A DNA stretch of 64,000 bases from Gorsachius magnificus (taxonomy: Eukaryota; Chordata; Aves; Pelecaniformes; Ardeidae), in contig CM067081.1 of NCBI GenBank assembly GCA_034008185.1, forward strand, positions 199,996,510-200,060,509. Direction: 5' to 3'. Below, piece after piece: positions 38,087-50,003 of this stretch; position 1 is the first letter of the stretch; each line of letters starts with the position of its first letter. The position numbers were made by a program, and so were the translations under genes. The notes beneath the pieces are model-generated. The model was not told where the DNA came from. It saw only the letters and a list, made by a program, of their open reading frames with translations, and made no database searches.

Positions 38087-38289
38087 GGAGGACTGGGAAG
38101 AAAGGAATAGGGAAGGAAGAAGTGAGGGAAGGAAATTAAGAAGGGAAGAAAAGGAAGAGGAGGGAAGGAGGGAAGGAAGGAAGGAGGAAGGAAGAAGGAA
38201 GCAAGGAAGAAGGAGAAGGGGAGGAGATGGATTAGAAACAGGAAAGGAGGATGAAAAGGGGAAAAAAGAGGAAAAAGAAGAGTAAGCAG
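38087..38289 (+). repeat. Polypurine (GGAA/GAAGG)n tract, about 200 bp
   Basis: This is almost entirely A and G on the plus strand, built from irregular GGAA, GAAGG and GGAAG units, with isolated pyrimidines. It is a low-complexity tract able in principle to form triplex DNA. The Glu/Arg/Lys/Gly-rich frame crossing it is a by-product of the repeat. Confidence 0.93.
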
Positions 38290-41200
38290 AGATTTGTAAG
38301 ATTCCTTAAGATCTCATGTCTTTGCAAAGATCCCATTTCCTAGAATTATCTTTGGGACTATTTCTAGGTCCAGAGTGTTTCAGTGTGCATCAAGCTGCAG
38401 GCTACACAGTTCAACACAAAATCGGAATTACTAAAAAAAAAAAAAAAAAGGAACCTCAGGAGACTTAGACCCATTGATGAATGGTAATACTAAAACAACA
38501 GTGAAAGAAACGCATATTATGGTAGAAATATGAAGAATTCCAAAAGAAATTACCAACGACAAAAAATACAGAATTATACTTTCCTTTCTTACAAAGCCAG
38601 ATCTTCCATCTAAACAGATACAACCAAATGAGTATAATAAATAATTTTGCCATTTTTCAGCAAATCATCATGTTCAAAATTAATGCATCTGCAACAGTTG
38701 GTTTTTTATAATAAAAATGAACTAAATGAACTAAACAAATAATGCATTCTTATGCTTGTCATGCTTAATTTATTTAAATACTGAAATTTAAACTAATTTC
38801 CTGATTTTTCATACCCATCTGTCAGATCATCCATCCACTCTTGAACCTTTTGCTGCTATGATATTTGAGCACCTAGCATAAATTGCAGAGAAAATTGATG
38901 TAAAACTGTTCTGAGTTGTGCCTAGTTTTAGCTGATTTAACTTCCCGAATCCTTAAGCTTACATTTTTTGGTGGGGCTATGAACTGCTCTCTGGGATTCT
39001 CACTTTCACTATAGTTTCGTACAATGACATCATGCAGGCAGTTACATATTTATAGGAGACTATTCAGTTCTATTTGAAAAGATACATTTACCTTCTTGTA
39101 TTTGTTTATCTTAATTTTTTCATATTGTGAATAATGTGCTGTTTAAAATGATAAGACATTTTACAGGTTTAAAAGGACTAAATGAGGAATATTTAGCAAA
39201 TATATGTAAAATAGACAACATAGCTGCTGAAAGAATGCAAATAATTTTTCCTACTGAAACTGAGTCTTGCCACTCAGACTTTTGTACCTAGAACTTCTTG
39301 CTGGACTTGAAATGATTAATTATTAAATATTTAAAAAAAAAATCTGTCAAACATACAAGTGACAAACCTGGTTTGGTTGAAGTACAAAGATAGGGGGTAA
39401 TCAACTGTCAAAGTTGCCTCTTTTCCTTTGTTTGTAATTTTATACCTCAACTCCCAGTGACTCATTAGCTATAGGTTATTGGCTTCTCCCCTTTCCACAT
39501 CTCTCTTTTTAAGACATCACTGTTCTAGCCACTGGTTGTATAAAAAAGTGACCTAACTGTACAGAGAGTGCTATTCAACAGAGCCCACGAAAAACAAAAG
39601 AAGAAAAAGGGAAAAAAAACCCTATATAAATCCCAGAAGGAAGCTGGTAAGGGGATGTCACTGCCTGAATGGGTCAGGTGGAGCCAGATCAGGGCTAGGT
39701 CTAAGTTAGAAAGCTGAAGCAGTCCAATATTTGTATTGCCACAGGGCCAGTTAACAATCACATCATTAGTGTTAATCAGAAGCTGTGCTTTGTCATTATT
39801 GTTATTACAAGTACACACCTGGAATCTAGGGGAGAGCAACAGAATATAACAAAATGAAACTCAACCCTAGGCTGTTATTTAGGTCCAATACCTGAGGAAA
39901 GCTGGCAATATTTTATAATATAGAAAGGTTTTTTAAGAAAAATTTCTTCCCTTTTTCTCCTCCTTGCTGCACGCTAGGCTGTGCCATCTATTAATTACGG
40001 ATCCCTATGGCAAGACTGCATTCACTGTCAGCAGAGGGAGACATGACTGTCTCTACCTACTTGTTTTGAGAGGAGGATAAATAATTGTTTACAGCTTCAC
40101 ACACAGCTCCATCGCTCACACTTGTACTGACAGAGGTCTTGTTCCTCGTTACCATCCCCTCCATGTATATGTTCTTCCAGTAACAGTCTGGTCCTTAAGT
40201 AACAGCTAAAGTAGTAATTTAGCAATCAGTCATATTGCAAATGTAATTTTGGGAAATGATGCGTTTTCAAGACATTTTTGAATTATACTTTTTTATTTGT
40301 GGAACAAAATTAGACTCTGAGTTACTACTGACTCCTTCCTGCTATATAGGCTTTTATTATTGTTTTGTATGGACCACATGGGACTAAATTCTAAAATTTA
40401 TGGCTGCCATATTTATAGTACATGTCAGTGGACAAGCATCAGGAAACATCAGTTTTATAGGGGAATTAAATGAGGTTGTTATAACAAAATTTATTGTTTA
40501 ATCCATGAAAGCTCCATAGACTTCAAAGGTTAGACCACTAAGTAATAAAGATAGAACATCACAATCATAATCTCAATAAGCAGTATAACATACCTATAAA
40601 ATAAAAATGGACAGAAAATGAAAAAAATATATAGGCATGCCTAATATAATTTCTAGTTCTATTAACTTTGCCTATGAATCTGGAATGTGATTACCGAATT
40701 ATAGGTTGTAAGAAGTAGATTTTAAGGTTTCCTTCCTTCCTTTCCCTTCCATTTCCAGAGACTTAATTTGAAAACACATTCTTAATCTGTATTGTCTTTG
40801 CAAAACAGGAGATCCTGTAGACCGTGGAAACAAGAACCACTGTGGCCAAACATGCAGAAAATACAGCCTCACAGCTTCCTGGCAAAATTTATTGTGCTAC
40901 CAAATAGCCCGTGTATTGTTCTCTACTCACCATAAGACTAGGGCTCTTTAAATATATGTAAATAGATGTAAAACAGTGACCAAGCCACAAGGGCAATTGG
41001 TTGTAAGTAAACACTACGTAACATTAAACACTGCATATAAATTCATGTCCTGGATTTTTAAAAACAGTTGCTGGATGAGCCAGAAAACTCCAGTGCTGTA
41101 TAAAGTTGACTACTTCATTAATAATATGCAGTGTGTTAAGTAGCTAAATCATAAATAAAGATAACGGTGTCCTCCAGGGACATGTGTGCACTGCAGTTGC

Positions 41201-42864
41201 CTGTAGCTGCATTTACGTTGTATTGCTGATTCACCCTGAGGACACTTTAAGGCCACATTCCCCAGTCACAAATATTGTGTAGCTGCTTGAACATTCAATT
41301 GAGCATGGCAGCGCTCCAGATTGCATAGCAAGGCTTGCCATCTTGAGGGCACCATGCCTTTAAAGGCATCTGTAAGGATACCTCACACAGTGTGCACAAT
41401 GCATGCTCCTGGCCACCACCATCTCAAGTACCTCAAACCTGCCTCCATGCCTGCCAAGCAGCATGCCCACTGCAAGGTCACTGCACCAGGCTGAGTGGCC
41501 AGCATGCCTGAGTGATGTCCATCAACCTAGAAACAACGTGACAGGTGTAGAAGGGACCATGTCTAAAAACCATCTGCCTCAACAGCCAGGGATCTGCTGC
41601 TGGGGGCATCTCGTGGCCCCTTAAGGACAGCTTTCACACTCTTTTCCATGTAGAAATGGTAGGATGCAAGAAAGGAATCCAGGTGTAAGATCTGTATGAG
41701 ATGATTCCTCTAGGGTGCCAATGTAGAGTCAACAACTGGCCATATTGCAGCATCTGTCAACAGCACACTTTGGAAAGGATTTTAATGCAGTTGTTCTGCT
41801 AACAGTAACCAGAAAATAATAAAGAGAGAATTTCATACCACAGTAGATTTTAAATGCAGATATACTCACACACATAATATCATGGAAAGTAGAAAAATAT
41901 GAAAATTACCAGCTCTACTATTTTGGCCAATTACCTGTTACACACCTAATGTGGCTTTAACCTTCACATGCTATATTTCAGCTCTTCTACTTTTGGATAT
42001 GCCAAAATTTGTAGGAAACTTTGTGTCAGTCCAAGTTTTCTGATCAACTAGTTGCTTCCCCCAGTCTGTTTTTGGATATCACAGCAACAAGCATGTTGGT
42101 GACACACAGTCAAAGGACCTGCCAGAGGCTGACTACTCCCCCTCAGTGATGCACCCCAAGGCTGCCCAGTCCTGAGGCATGTCAAGCCTAGGAGACAGTC
42201 TCCCAGAATTACAGCCTTGTGTTCCTCTCAAAATATTCATGAATCGTAGAGAGATATATTCAAATATTTCTTGTGGAGGTATTCAACACACACCATCTTC
42301 ATGTTCCAAAAACCATCAAGATTTATATTATGTCTCAGACTGCTTATTATTGAACCTGCTTTTTGTGTTGAATAAATATCAATGTTTACATCAACAGAAC
42401 TGAGTAACTTCCTAGTACAGATAGAAAACTGAAATTATTCACAGCATCCTGCATTCTGCAAAATGCATGAAGGCTATGATGAAAAATAATTTAATACAAT
42501 AAAATAACAGGCCTCTAAATTCCAAGGAGTATTAGTGATCTCAGTATTACAAACATAAAACATTTAAGTCATTGCTAGGACTGTATCTTTTATCTGCAAT
42601 GAAAAACTGTTATTTCCTTTCTGTTGTATTGCCATTGTGATTGTTGCCCCTGTAAGCTATGAGATAATATGGTAACTAATTAGAAAAGCACTAGTTTTTA
42701 TAAAATTTCTTATACAGCTACTGTCTGAAAAAAGATATGAGGTATATCTGGTCATCAAATTCTGTTGAAGTAGTTTAAATACCGTTACTGGGGGAAAATT
42801 TAGAAATTATTTAATTTTTAACTAATATGAAAAATGACTATTTGCCTCTTTCACCTTCTTTCAG

Positions 42865-42951
42865 GACTGCACAGAAGGGAAAATTTCTCTGCTATCAGCT
42901 CAGGAATTGCTGCAGGAGCAAGTACACCTTCAGGCCATGCGGCATGGATGA
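42865..42951 (+). other. Exon-like segment, weak candidate
   Basis: A 20-base pyrimidine-rich tract ending in ttctttcag at 42856-42864 is a good splice-acceptor context. It is followed by 28 open codons beginning DCTEGKISLLSAQELLQEQ and ending at TGA 42949-42951. A second frame is open for 38 codons, to a TAG near 42980. I recognise neither peptide. There is no nearby polyadenylation signal, and no partner exon was found. Chance is the most likely explanation, a non-coding RNA exon the next. Confidence 0.2.
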
Positions 42952-45900
42952 GGAGCCATGGAGAAGCTTTCATTTTTAGGTCTTTTTAACTATGTTCATT
43001 CACAGCACCTACCAACACCCTGTATCAGCTTGTCAGCACCGCAATCTCTACCATGGGCTGCTGGGAAAAGAAAAACAGAATTCTAACTTAAACCAACACA
43101 GCATAAGTATGTTTATCTAGTACTTTCTACTCCCAAATTTATCCCAGCATGTTAGCTGCTGATAGGCAATGCTTTTAGTCTGTTCAGCGATTCTGAGCTA
43201 GATGTTACTTGTGGTTAGAAAACCTGGAAAAACTGACTTGTTTTGCCTTTATGTATTTACTGTTACAAAATATCAAAAGGCAATCTGTCATACACCATAG
43301 AAACAATTAGTTGTGTGAAAAATTATCTTTTTATAGAAAAATATAGCAAACCAACTTACTTCATAATTAAAAAAGGAAAATCTTTGTAATTTTATCTTAA
43401 ATTTCATGTTTATAAAGTAAATATATTTATAGAATATTTTAGAAAACACATTTTATAGAATATTTATAGAATTATAGAACATATTTCTACCATACACTGA
43501 AAATTTGTGTGATCTTGAGTTTCAACTGTCAAGTTACATAGACCCAGGGGCAAAAATTTGATATTGCTGTTCAACTTCAGCCTCAGTTTTCTCAATGCAA
43601 AAGCAAGGAGACATTTAATCATCACCTCCAAGGGACAAATAAACTTCACATCTGTCATCATAATAAAAATCAGACAAATTTATTCTAATATAATCATGTC
43701 TTTCCGTGTTGGTCTCCAACTGACACTAGAGATAAGCTTAGAAGGAAAAGATGGATGGGTAGAAGAGAACATACATGGAGAAAAATCAAATTAAAGAAAA
43801 CATAAGGAAGAAAATTACCTAAAAATGGCAGAAACAGAGAGGGATAGAACAGACCCCTCAAGAGTATCAACAGAATTGGTTGTAAATTGTGTCACAGCTA
43901 TTTTAATGCACAAGCACTAAACCCTTCTGATTTTAAATTATATCCTTTACCAAAAGCATTCACTGTTTTAATGTCCTAGACATTGAAGTGTTTTGTTAAA
44001 ATGGAAAATACAAAGCACTTCTAGATATTATTGGAAATTGCTTTGCTAAATCCTCCAAGCTATGTCAAAATATGTTTTGCTTTCCTTCCTTCCTTGTGTT
44101 CATTAACACAACTTAGAGTTTTTACTAGAAATAAAATTTGCTATTCACATATTTTTACAAAAGGGTTTTACTGAGATATATTTTATTGTGCCCAGCATTT
44201 TATTTCAGCAAAACACAGGCATGAAGCATTGTAGCAACATTGGGCAAGAGAGAGACAGCAAACAATATACAGCAGGGTGTTGCTCTCTCCTGGCTTGTGA
44301 CACAGACTGTAATTCATGATACAAATGTTGCTGATGAAAAAGGCTTGCTAGTTTGCTTAAATAAACTGTCTTATTTTGCTGCTTTAAATTATATAAATCT
44401 ACTATTTTCCCCGGGAGGTAAATACAAATCTCACCAGGAATCCTCTCCTTCCCCTGCCCTCCTCTACCTCAGTTGAAATCCTTGCAGGACCTTTCTAGAA
44501 ACAAAAGGGAAATACATTCTTTAATTGAATAAATTGATTACATATATTTCATTAGCTGGTGTTCTTTGCAACTTCCCTGCATAGGATGAAGGATTTTTCC
44601 ATGCCACAACAAAAAGAAAAAAATCATGTCTAAAAATAATACCTTATTGGAACTCACTAATTCAAAAGCAGATTGAAATTTAAGAAATGGGGTTGAAGCT
44701 TAGCTTGGCCATAAAAGTGCAGTCTCTAGGGCAGATTCACTCATACCTGCTTTACCTTCAGGATGCTCCAGTTTCACAGACAGGCCAGCACATAGCCACA
44801 CCTTCTCCATGAACATTAGCCCATGCAGAGGGCGATCCCAGCCTTGGTATATCCATTTCACACTTAGTTCATCACTTAGGGGTGTGTTACGCCAAAAGCA
44901 TGGACAGGGTGTTCCACTCTCAAACTCTTCCCAGATGCTGTAGCTTTCAAGCTGTTGTAAACAGAGCCAAAGCAAATACAGGTCTGCTCTCAGAAACATG
45001 GAGCCATCCTGAATTTAGGAACTATACCTAACTTGACACTATCTACCCCAAACCCGAATTTATTTTTTAGAGTCACAGCTTATAAGTGAAAAGGAGAATC
45101 CACAACCAGGTAGGCCTGAGAGGGAAGCCTACATGAACTCTCAGACCCTAGACAAAGAAACATCAGCTCAGAAGTGTGAATTACCTCTTAACATCCATGT
45201 CTGTACTGGTAGAAGAAGGCATCTGATGATATATAAGTCTTACATCATAGTGCAGAAGGGGTAAAGGGGACAGCTTTTTGACCTAACAGTCTCACTTGCA
45301 AATCATTTCTTTTAAAGAAAGTGTCTGAGTGAAGCGTACACTCTGGAAAGGGCAGAGCTTGTCCCTTCATGAGGAGACCCCTTACATACTCAGAACACCC
45401 CTTGCTTCCCCTCTTACTCACTCTACATTATTTTTATAGTTAAATATACAAGGTTTTATACAGTTGAAACTTTTGAGCTCAAAAGCGGTGCCTTTACTCT
45501 TCTTTGGGGTGAATTTAGGCAGATCACTTTCTAAGTGTTCACAGGTGTGAGGTTATCTTTCACAAGGAGTTGACACCTGCAGTGCAATTTTAGTCTGGTT
45601 TTCAAGGAAATTACTACCCTTTTTTCTCAAAATAATTGTCGCAGAAAAGTTACTCATATCAGGAGAGAACTCCTAGAGATGTCAGAAGAACACACTCTCT
45701 TTACAATTGAATACCATTAAATCAACAGACAGATCATGAAATAAGAAGATTAAAATATCCAACCCTGTCTTTTCTCAAGATTGTGTCCAAGAACTTAGGT
45801 ATTTTCTGCTCCTCTTTACTCTCCATTTCAGCAATATTTTTTTCTTAGCTGTATAAAAGCATTAGTTACAAATACTGCTTTCTTTTTGCAATTGCTTTGA

Positions 45901-46794
45901 AGTCCAAAATATCATATATTTGCACTGAGTGTTGTATTTGATCAATTATTTTCTGTCTTGTCACTTAAACGTGATTGCTTCAGATAAGCAGCACTTAAGG
46001 AAAGAGAGTTAAAAACCAGAAATTGTTCATGGAGTTTAGATTTAAGCTCATCTCCCAGCCACACAAATTACAATCTCACTTTGACAACCAAAAGTATAGC
46101 AACTACCAGAAGCAGGTGATGTTTTTGTGTCCTTATCTCTCCAAGTGTGTAGACTTCAGGCTGGTTATTCTGCTGTGGGGTGGAAAGGGAGAAGGAAGGA
46201 GTCTATAATGTTCATGGACAGCCATGGGGCTGACACACATAGAAGCTCCTCAAAAGCTATTGAAGCTGCTGCAGTCTTCTAAAAGGGAAACACGAAATTG
46301 CACCACACTACAAAAATCTAATCATCATCCAAGCAAAGTTTTAAATCAGCAAAGAGAAATTCCTGTCTAGTCTAGCACAAGTGACTGTTTCTGTTTCCCA
46401 CCTTCTTGGTATCTCAGCCTCCCTACCGTCTGTGTACTTCTGTGTTTGCACCTCCTTCATTTCCATAAGTTGTTAACTGCCTTTTATTGAGACGACTGTG
46501 TCTAGATATCTGATCTGATGTCAGACAGAGAGGGAACAGAGCCCGGTAGGACTTGCTATTGAAAGACATCCATGTGCGAAGAAAGAGCATCAGAGCTGGC
46601 CAAAGGAAACAAAACATTTGGATACAGCATGGTGAATGAGAGCAGCAATACATTCAGTTGTGCCAGTTGCTGAAAGGTCTGTGCATTAACTACAGCAATA
46701 TGAGCTGGAGGATTGCATCTGGCACTGTTGCTGGGAGCACTCTCATCCAGCATATACTGTAATGGACATTTGTAATGTTTAATTATGTTGACAG

Positions 46795-46971
46795 GGGATG
46801 TACAGAAGGGACAAAGACAGAAGCAGACACATAGCACTGAAATGGCTAATCATTAAAGCCAAAACCATTATTTGGAAACAGCTCATGAATGAGCTATGGA
46901 CAGAGCAGGATCACGTAGCTGCAAGCTTCAGAAACATACCACTTCGGCTGAGAGAAATCACAGCTGGAAAG
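46795..46971 (+). other. Exon-like open segment with strong donor, weak candidate
   Basis: An open frame from ATG 46798 continues to AAAG followed by gtgagc at 46972-46977, a near-consensus splice donor. An acceptor-like ttatgttgacag ends at 46794 but has a weak pyrimidine tract. The 58-codon peptide is basic, with MYRRDKDRSRHIALKWLII near the start, and no domain is recognised. The frame also reads through the donor to 47061. I cannot connect it to a gene. Confidence 0.18.
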
Positions 46972-49112
46972 GTGAGCTGGAGAAAGAAAATGTATTTGTT
47001 ATTCTGTTTCATGTTAGACAGTGTTTGTTCAGGATTAATCATTCCATCATATTTGATCTGAATATTCAAAATATAGTTATGCCCTCCATTTTGAACTTCC
47101 AGACTGGCAGTCCTGTGGTATGGAAATTAACCTAACATAGCCAAAGCCATCTGAGGTGAGTTATTTCTTTCCCCTGATAATTCCAATAGGGTTTTATTTG
47201 TTTGGTTTGCCATATTTTGTTTTCCTCAAATAAGTGCTGGGAAGGGCAGCCTGTCTATAAAAATGTCTGTGGGACTGGGACATTATGGGGGAGTAATAGG
47301 GAAGGAGATGACTTAGATGAGTCTGCAGAAGGAAGGAAAGATGCTCGGTGAACTGTGACTACCCTGGAGTCATCTACTTGATCATTTACCCACATATCAG
47401 TTGTTACAGCTGATGCACTTAAAAAGCTCATTCTCCTTCTAGAGAGAGAGTGTGCGAAAGGCTGTGCGCTAAGTTGTCCAAAGCAACAAATGCCAGCTTA
47501 CAGTCTCAATGCTGGTTCGGCCTGTTAAATAAAATTGTCTATCAGATTGGCAAAAGACTGAGGTGAAAAATATATATACATGCAAAATGGATTGCTCAGA
47601 CTGAAGAATTGCAGTAAACTGACTTGCAGGCTCCTTGTCAGAACATCATGCAGTACCAGAAGAAGCTGAAATACCTTTGGAAAAGATGTTTATAGTAATA
47701 TTTCCAAAAAGTGTTTGATTTATTGATGTTCATGAGAGTAGAATGTCACTCTTTAGGTAGTGTTGATTGGAAAGTCTCCGAAGGGTTGTTGATGTGGTAA
47801 TTTCATTTCTACTTTTTCCAGACCACCACTTCCTATGACATTAGGGTTGGGCATATCTGTATTTGAGTTTTGCTCTCTATATCCTATCAGGCATCCTGAG
47901 TGGACTAGGCTGGGAAAATAAAATATCTTATGAGATTTAGCTAATTTACATAACACCACCTGTTAGAATGGGCTTCTCATTGTTACTCCTTCCTTCCTGA
48001 ACTGTTTTCTTTCTTTACCTTATTTCTCCACTTTTCCATCATTCTAATCTGGTCTTCTGGCTAGCAAAATTCTGGTTCAGCTTACCAAGGAAACTCTACT
48101 TTTTGCAACATTATCAAGAACTACATTGTCTTAAGCACTCTGAGCCCACCACGCATTTGACAGATCTCATAGTTGATGAGACAGTCCACAAGGCCCTCAA
48201 TGGTATGATTATGAAACAATTCCCAATGGCTGGTCACAGTTTTCAATAGAAATTACTAATCTAGGAGAGAGAGCCAAATCATCGAGCTTTCTGCCATGGT
48301 ATCACATACAATGCCATCTGATTCCTTAAGGCTCTCAGATTTACAGGCTCACTGCATTGGCAGGACGCCTCTGTTTCCTACTTGGACATTTTCCTGGTAC
48401 GTCTCTCCTAATCTTCACAGGCTGCCCAGCTGGTAAATGGCCATATTGCCCATTTCCTCAGGCTGCTTGGCTCTTTGAATTTTCCAGCTGCCTCGACTTC
48501 CTGGACACTTACCTTTCTGGGCTACTGAGCTTCCACAGAGACCACCTGTTTAGAGACCCAGCATCCCAGCTGTCCTCACAAGTCAGACTGGAAATTGAAA
48601 GGTACAAGAGGAAACAGGACAATCATTTAGTTGGTGGACCCAGCTGATAGGGAGACAGGTGACTGCCCCATGAACAGGAAGGCAAGGTCTGTGAAAACCT
48701 TTTCAATGGTTTTCATTCATTGCCCACTATTACATTTGGGTTTGTATACATGAATTTTCTGGTGAGACCGAAGTTCTGTTTACCAGCCTGGTAATAGTGC
48801 ATTTCACTCAGGTCATCCACAGAGATAGCCTTATATAAAGTAGAAAGAATCTGAAGCAGAAGTATAATTCAATAATGGAAAGAAAAACATCTGAGAAAGG
48901 AACTTGGTTGATTTTGCACAGCAATGCGATAGTGTATTGGGTTTGCATGGCAAGTTTTTGGTAGTGGGATGGAGACAGGGGTGGCTTCTGTCAGAAGATG
49001 CTAGAAGTTTCCCCCATGTCTGATAGAGCCAATGCCAGCTGGCTCCAAGATGGACTCGCCACTGGCCAAAGATGAGCCAATCAGCAACAGTGGTAGCACT
49101 TCTGTGGTAACA

Positions 49113-49120
49113 TATATAAG
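49113..49120 (+). promoter_or_regulatory. LTR TATA box
   Basis: tatataag lies at the expected U3/R position of the solo LTR, about 700 bp upstream of its aataaa. It is intact in sequence; whether it drives transcription is unknown. Confidence 0.6.
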
Positions 49121-49254
49121 AAGAGGGAAAAAAACTGGTGTGCAACACCAGCTGGAGGAGAGGAGTGAGAACATGTGAGAGAAACAACTCTGCAGACATC
49201 AAGGTCAGTGAAGAAGGAGGGGGAAGAGGAGCTCCAGGCACAAGAGCAGAGATT

Positions 49255-49660
49255 CCCCAGCAGCCCATGGTGAAGACCACGGTGAGGCAGGCTGTCCCCC
49301 TGCAGCCCGTGGAGGTCCATGGTACAGCAGATATCCAGCTGCAGCCCATGGAGGACCGCACACCAGAGCAGGTGGGTGCACCCAAAGGAGGCTGTGACCC
49401 CATGGGAAGCCAATACTAGAGCAGGCTCTTAGCAGGACCTGTGAACACATGGAGAAAGGAGTCCAAGCTGGAGCAGGTTTGCTGACAGGACTTGTGACCC
49501 TGTAGGGGAACCCACACTGGAGTTGTCTGTTCCTGAAGGACTGCACCCCGTGGAAGGGACCCACGCTGGAAGAGTTAGTGAAGAACTGCAGCCCATGGAA
49601 AGGACCCATATGGGAGAAGTTCATGGAGGTCTCCATGGGAGGCACCCCACACCAGAGCAG
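49255..49660 (+). repeat. Degenerate minisatellite inside the LTR
   Basis: Units of very roughly 40-60 bp recur, each with a variant of 'ctgcagcccatggagg' (at about 49255, 49303, 49340, 49540 and 49588) followed by 'gacccacgctggag'-like text (about 49500, 49557, 49602). The units differ in length and sequence, so they are old or were heterogeneous from the start. Confidence 0.7.
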
Positions 49661-50003
49661 CGGAAGAGAGTAAAGAGGAAAGAGCAGCAGAGACAACGTG
49701 TGATGAACTGACCGCAACCCCCATTCCCATTCCCCTGCATTGCTCAGAGGGAGGAGCTGAGGGGAAGCTGGTTTTATATTTGAGTTTATTTCTCATTATC
49801 CTGCTCTGATATGATTGGTAATAAATTAACTTCTCCAAGCTGAGTCTGGTTTTTGCCTGTGACAGTAATTGGTGGGTATCTCTCCCTGTTGTTATCTTGA
49901 CCCACGAGTCTTTCATATTTTCTTTCCCCCATCCAGCTGAGGAGGAGGAGTGATAGAGCATCTGGGTGGGCACGTGGCATCCAGCCAAGGTCAACCCACC
50001 ACA

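Larger units (their letters stand above)
33821..48932. other. Long unique non-coding stretch
   Basis: About 15 kb without a recognised gene or interspersed repeat family. Notable local features are the GA-rich repeat at 38087-38289, an A-run at about 38432-38448, a TA-rich degenerate tandem near 43420-43480, moderately GC-rich patches at 41160-41660 and 48040-48660, and two possible but weak exon-like segments near 42865 and 46795. The 99-codon minus frame at 44700-44999 and the 104-codon minus frame at 39525-39839 do not resemble any protein I know. Confidence 0.55.
48933..50003 (+). mobile_element. Solo LTR of about 1.07 kb, avian ERV
   Basis: The element starts tgtattgggtttgcatggca and ends with caaggtcaacccaccaca, the terminal layout of a long avian LTR family (ERVL-like by memory; not searched). 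It has a TATA box, tatataag, at 49113-49120 and a polyadenylation signal, aataaa, at 49820-49825. No gag, pol or env flanks it, so it is a solo LTR left by recombination. About 400 bp between the TATA box and the aataaa is an imperfect tandem array, listed separately. The flanking pentamers do not match exactly at TG/CA ends: an aatgc lies at 48923-48927 and at 50003-50007 but offset from the termini. The several 60-190-codon frames on both strands inside it are products of the GC-rich repeat. Confidence 0.87.

Noticed and set aside
37920..38285. 121-codon plus frame ending in a Glu/Arg/Lys/Gly-rich tail
   Set aside because: The charged tail is the translation of the GA-rich repeat. The first half has no domain or splice context.
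44700..44999. 99-codon Trp-rich minus frame
   Set aside because: I considered a pseudogene or exon, but no family, splice site or poly-A context supports it. It is left as unexplained open sequence.
48831..49717. Overlapping frames of 60-190 codons on both strands
   Set aside because: They lie within the solo LTR and follow from its GC-rich tandem repeats. Frames are open on both strands at once and none shows a protein family.
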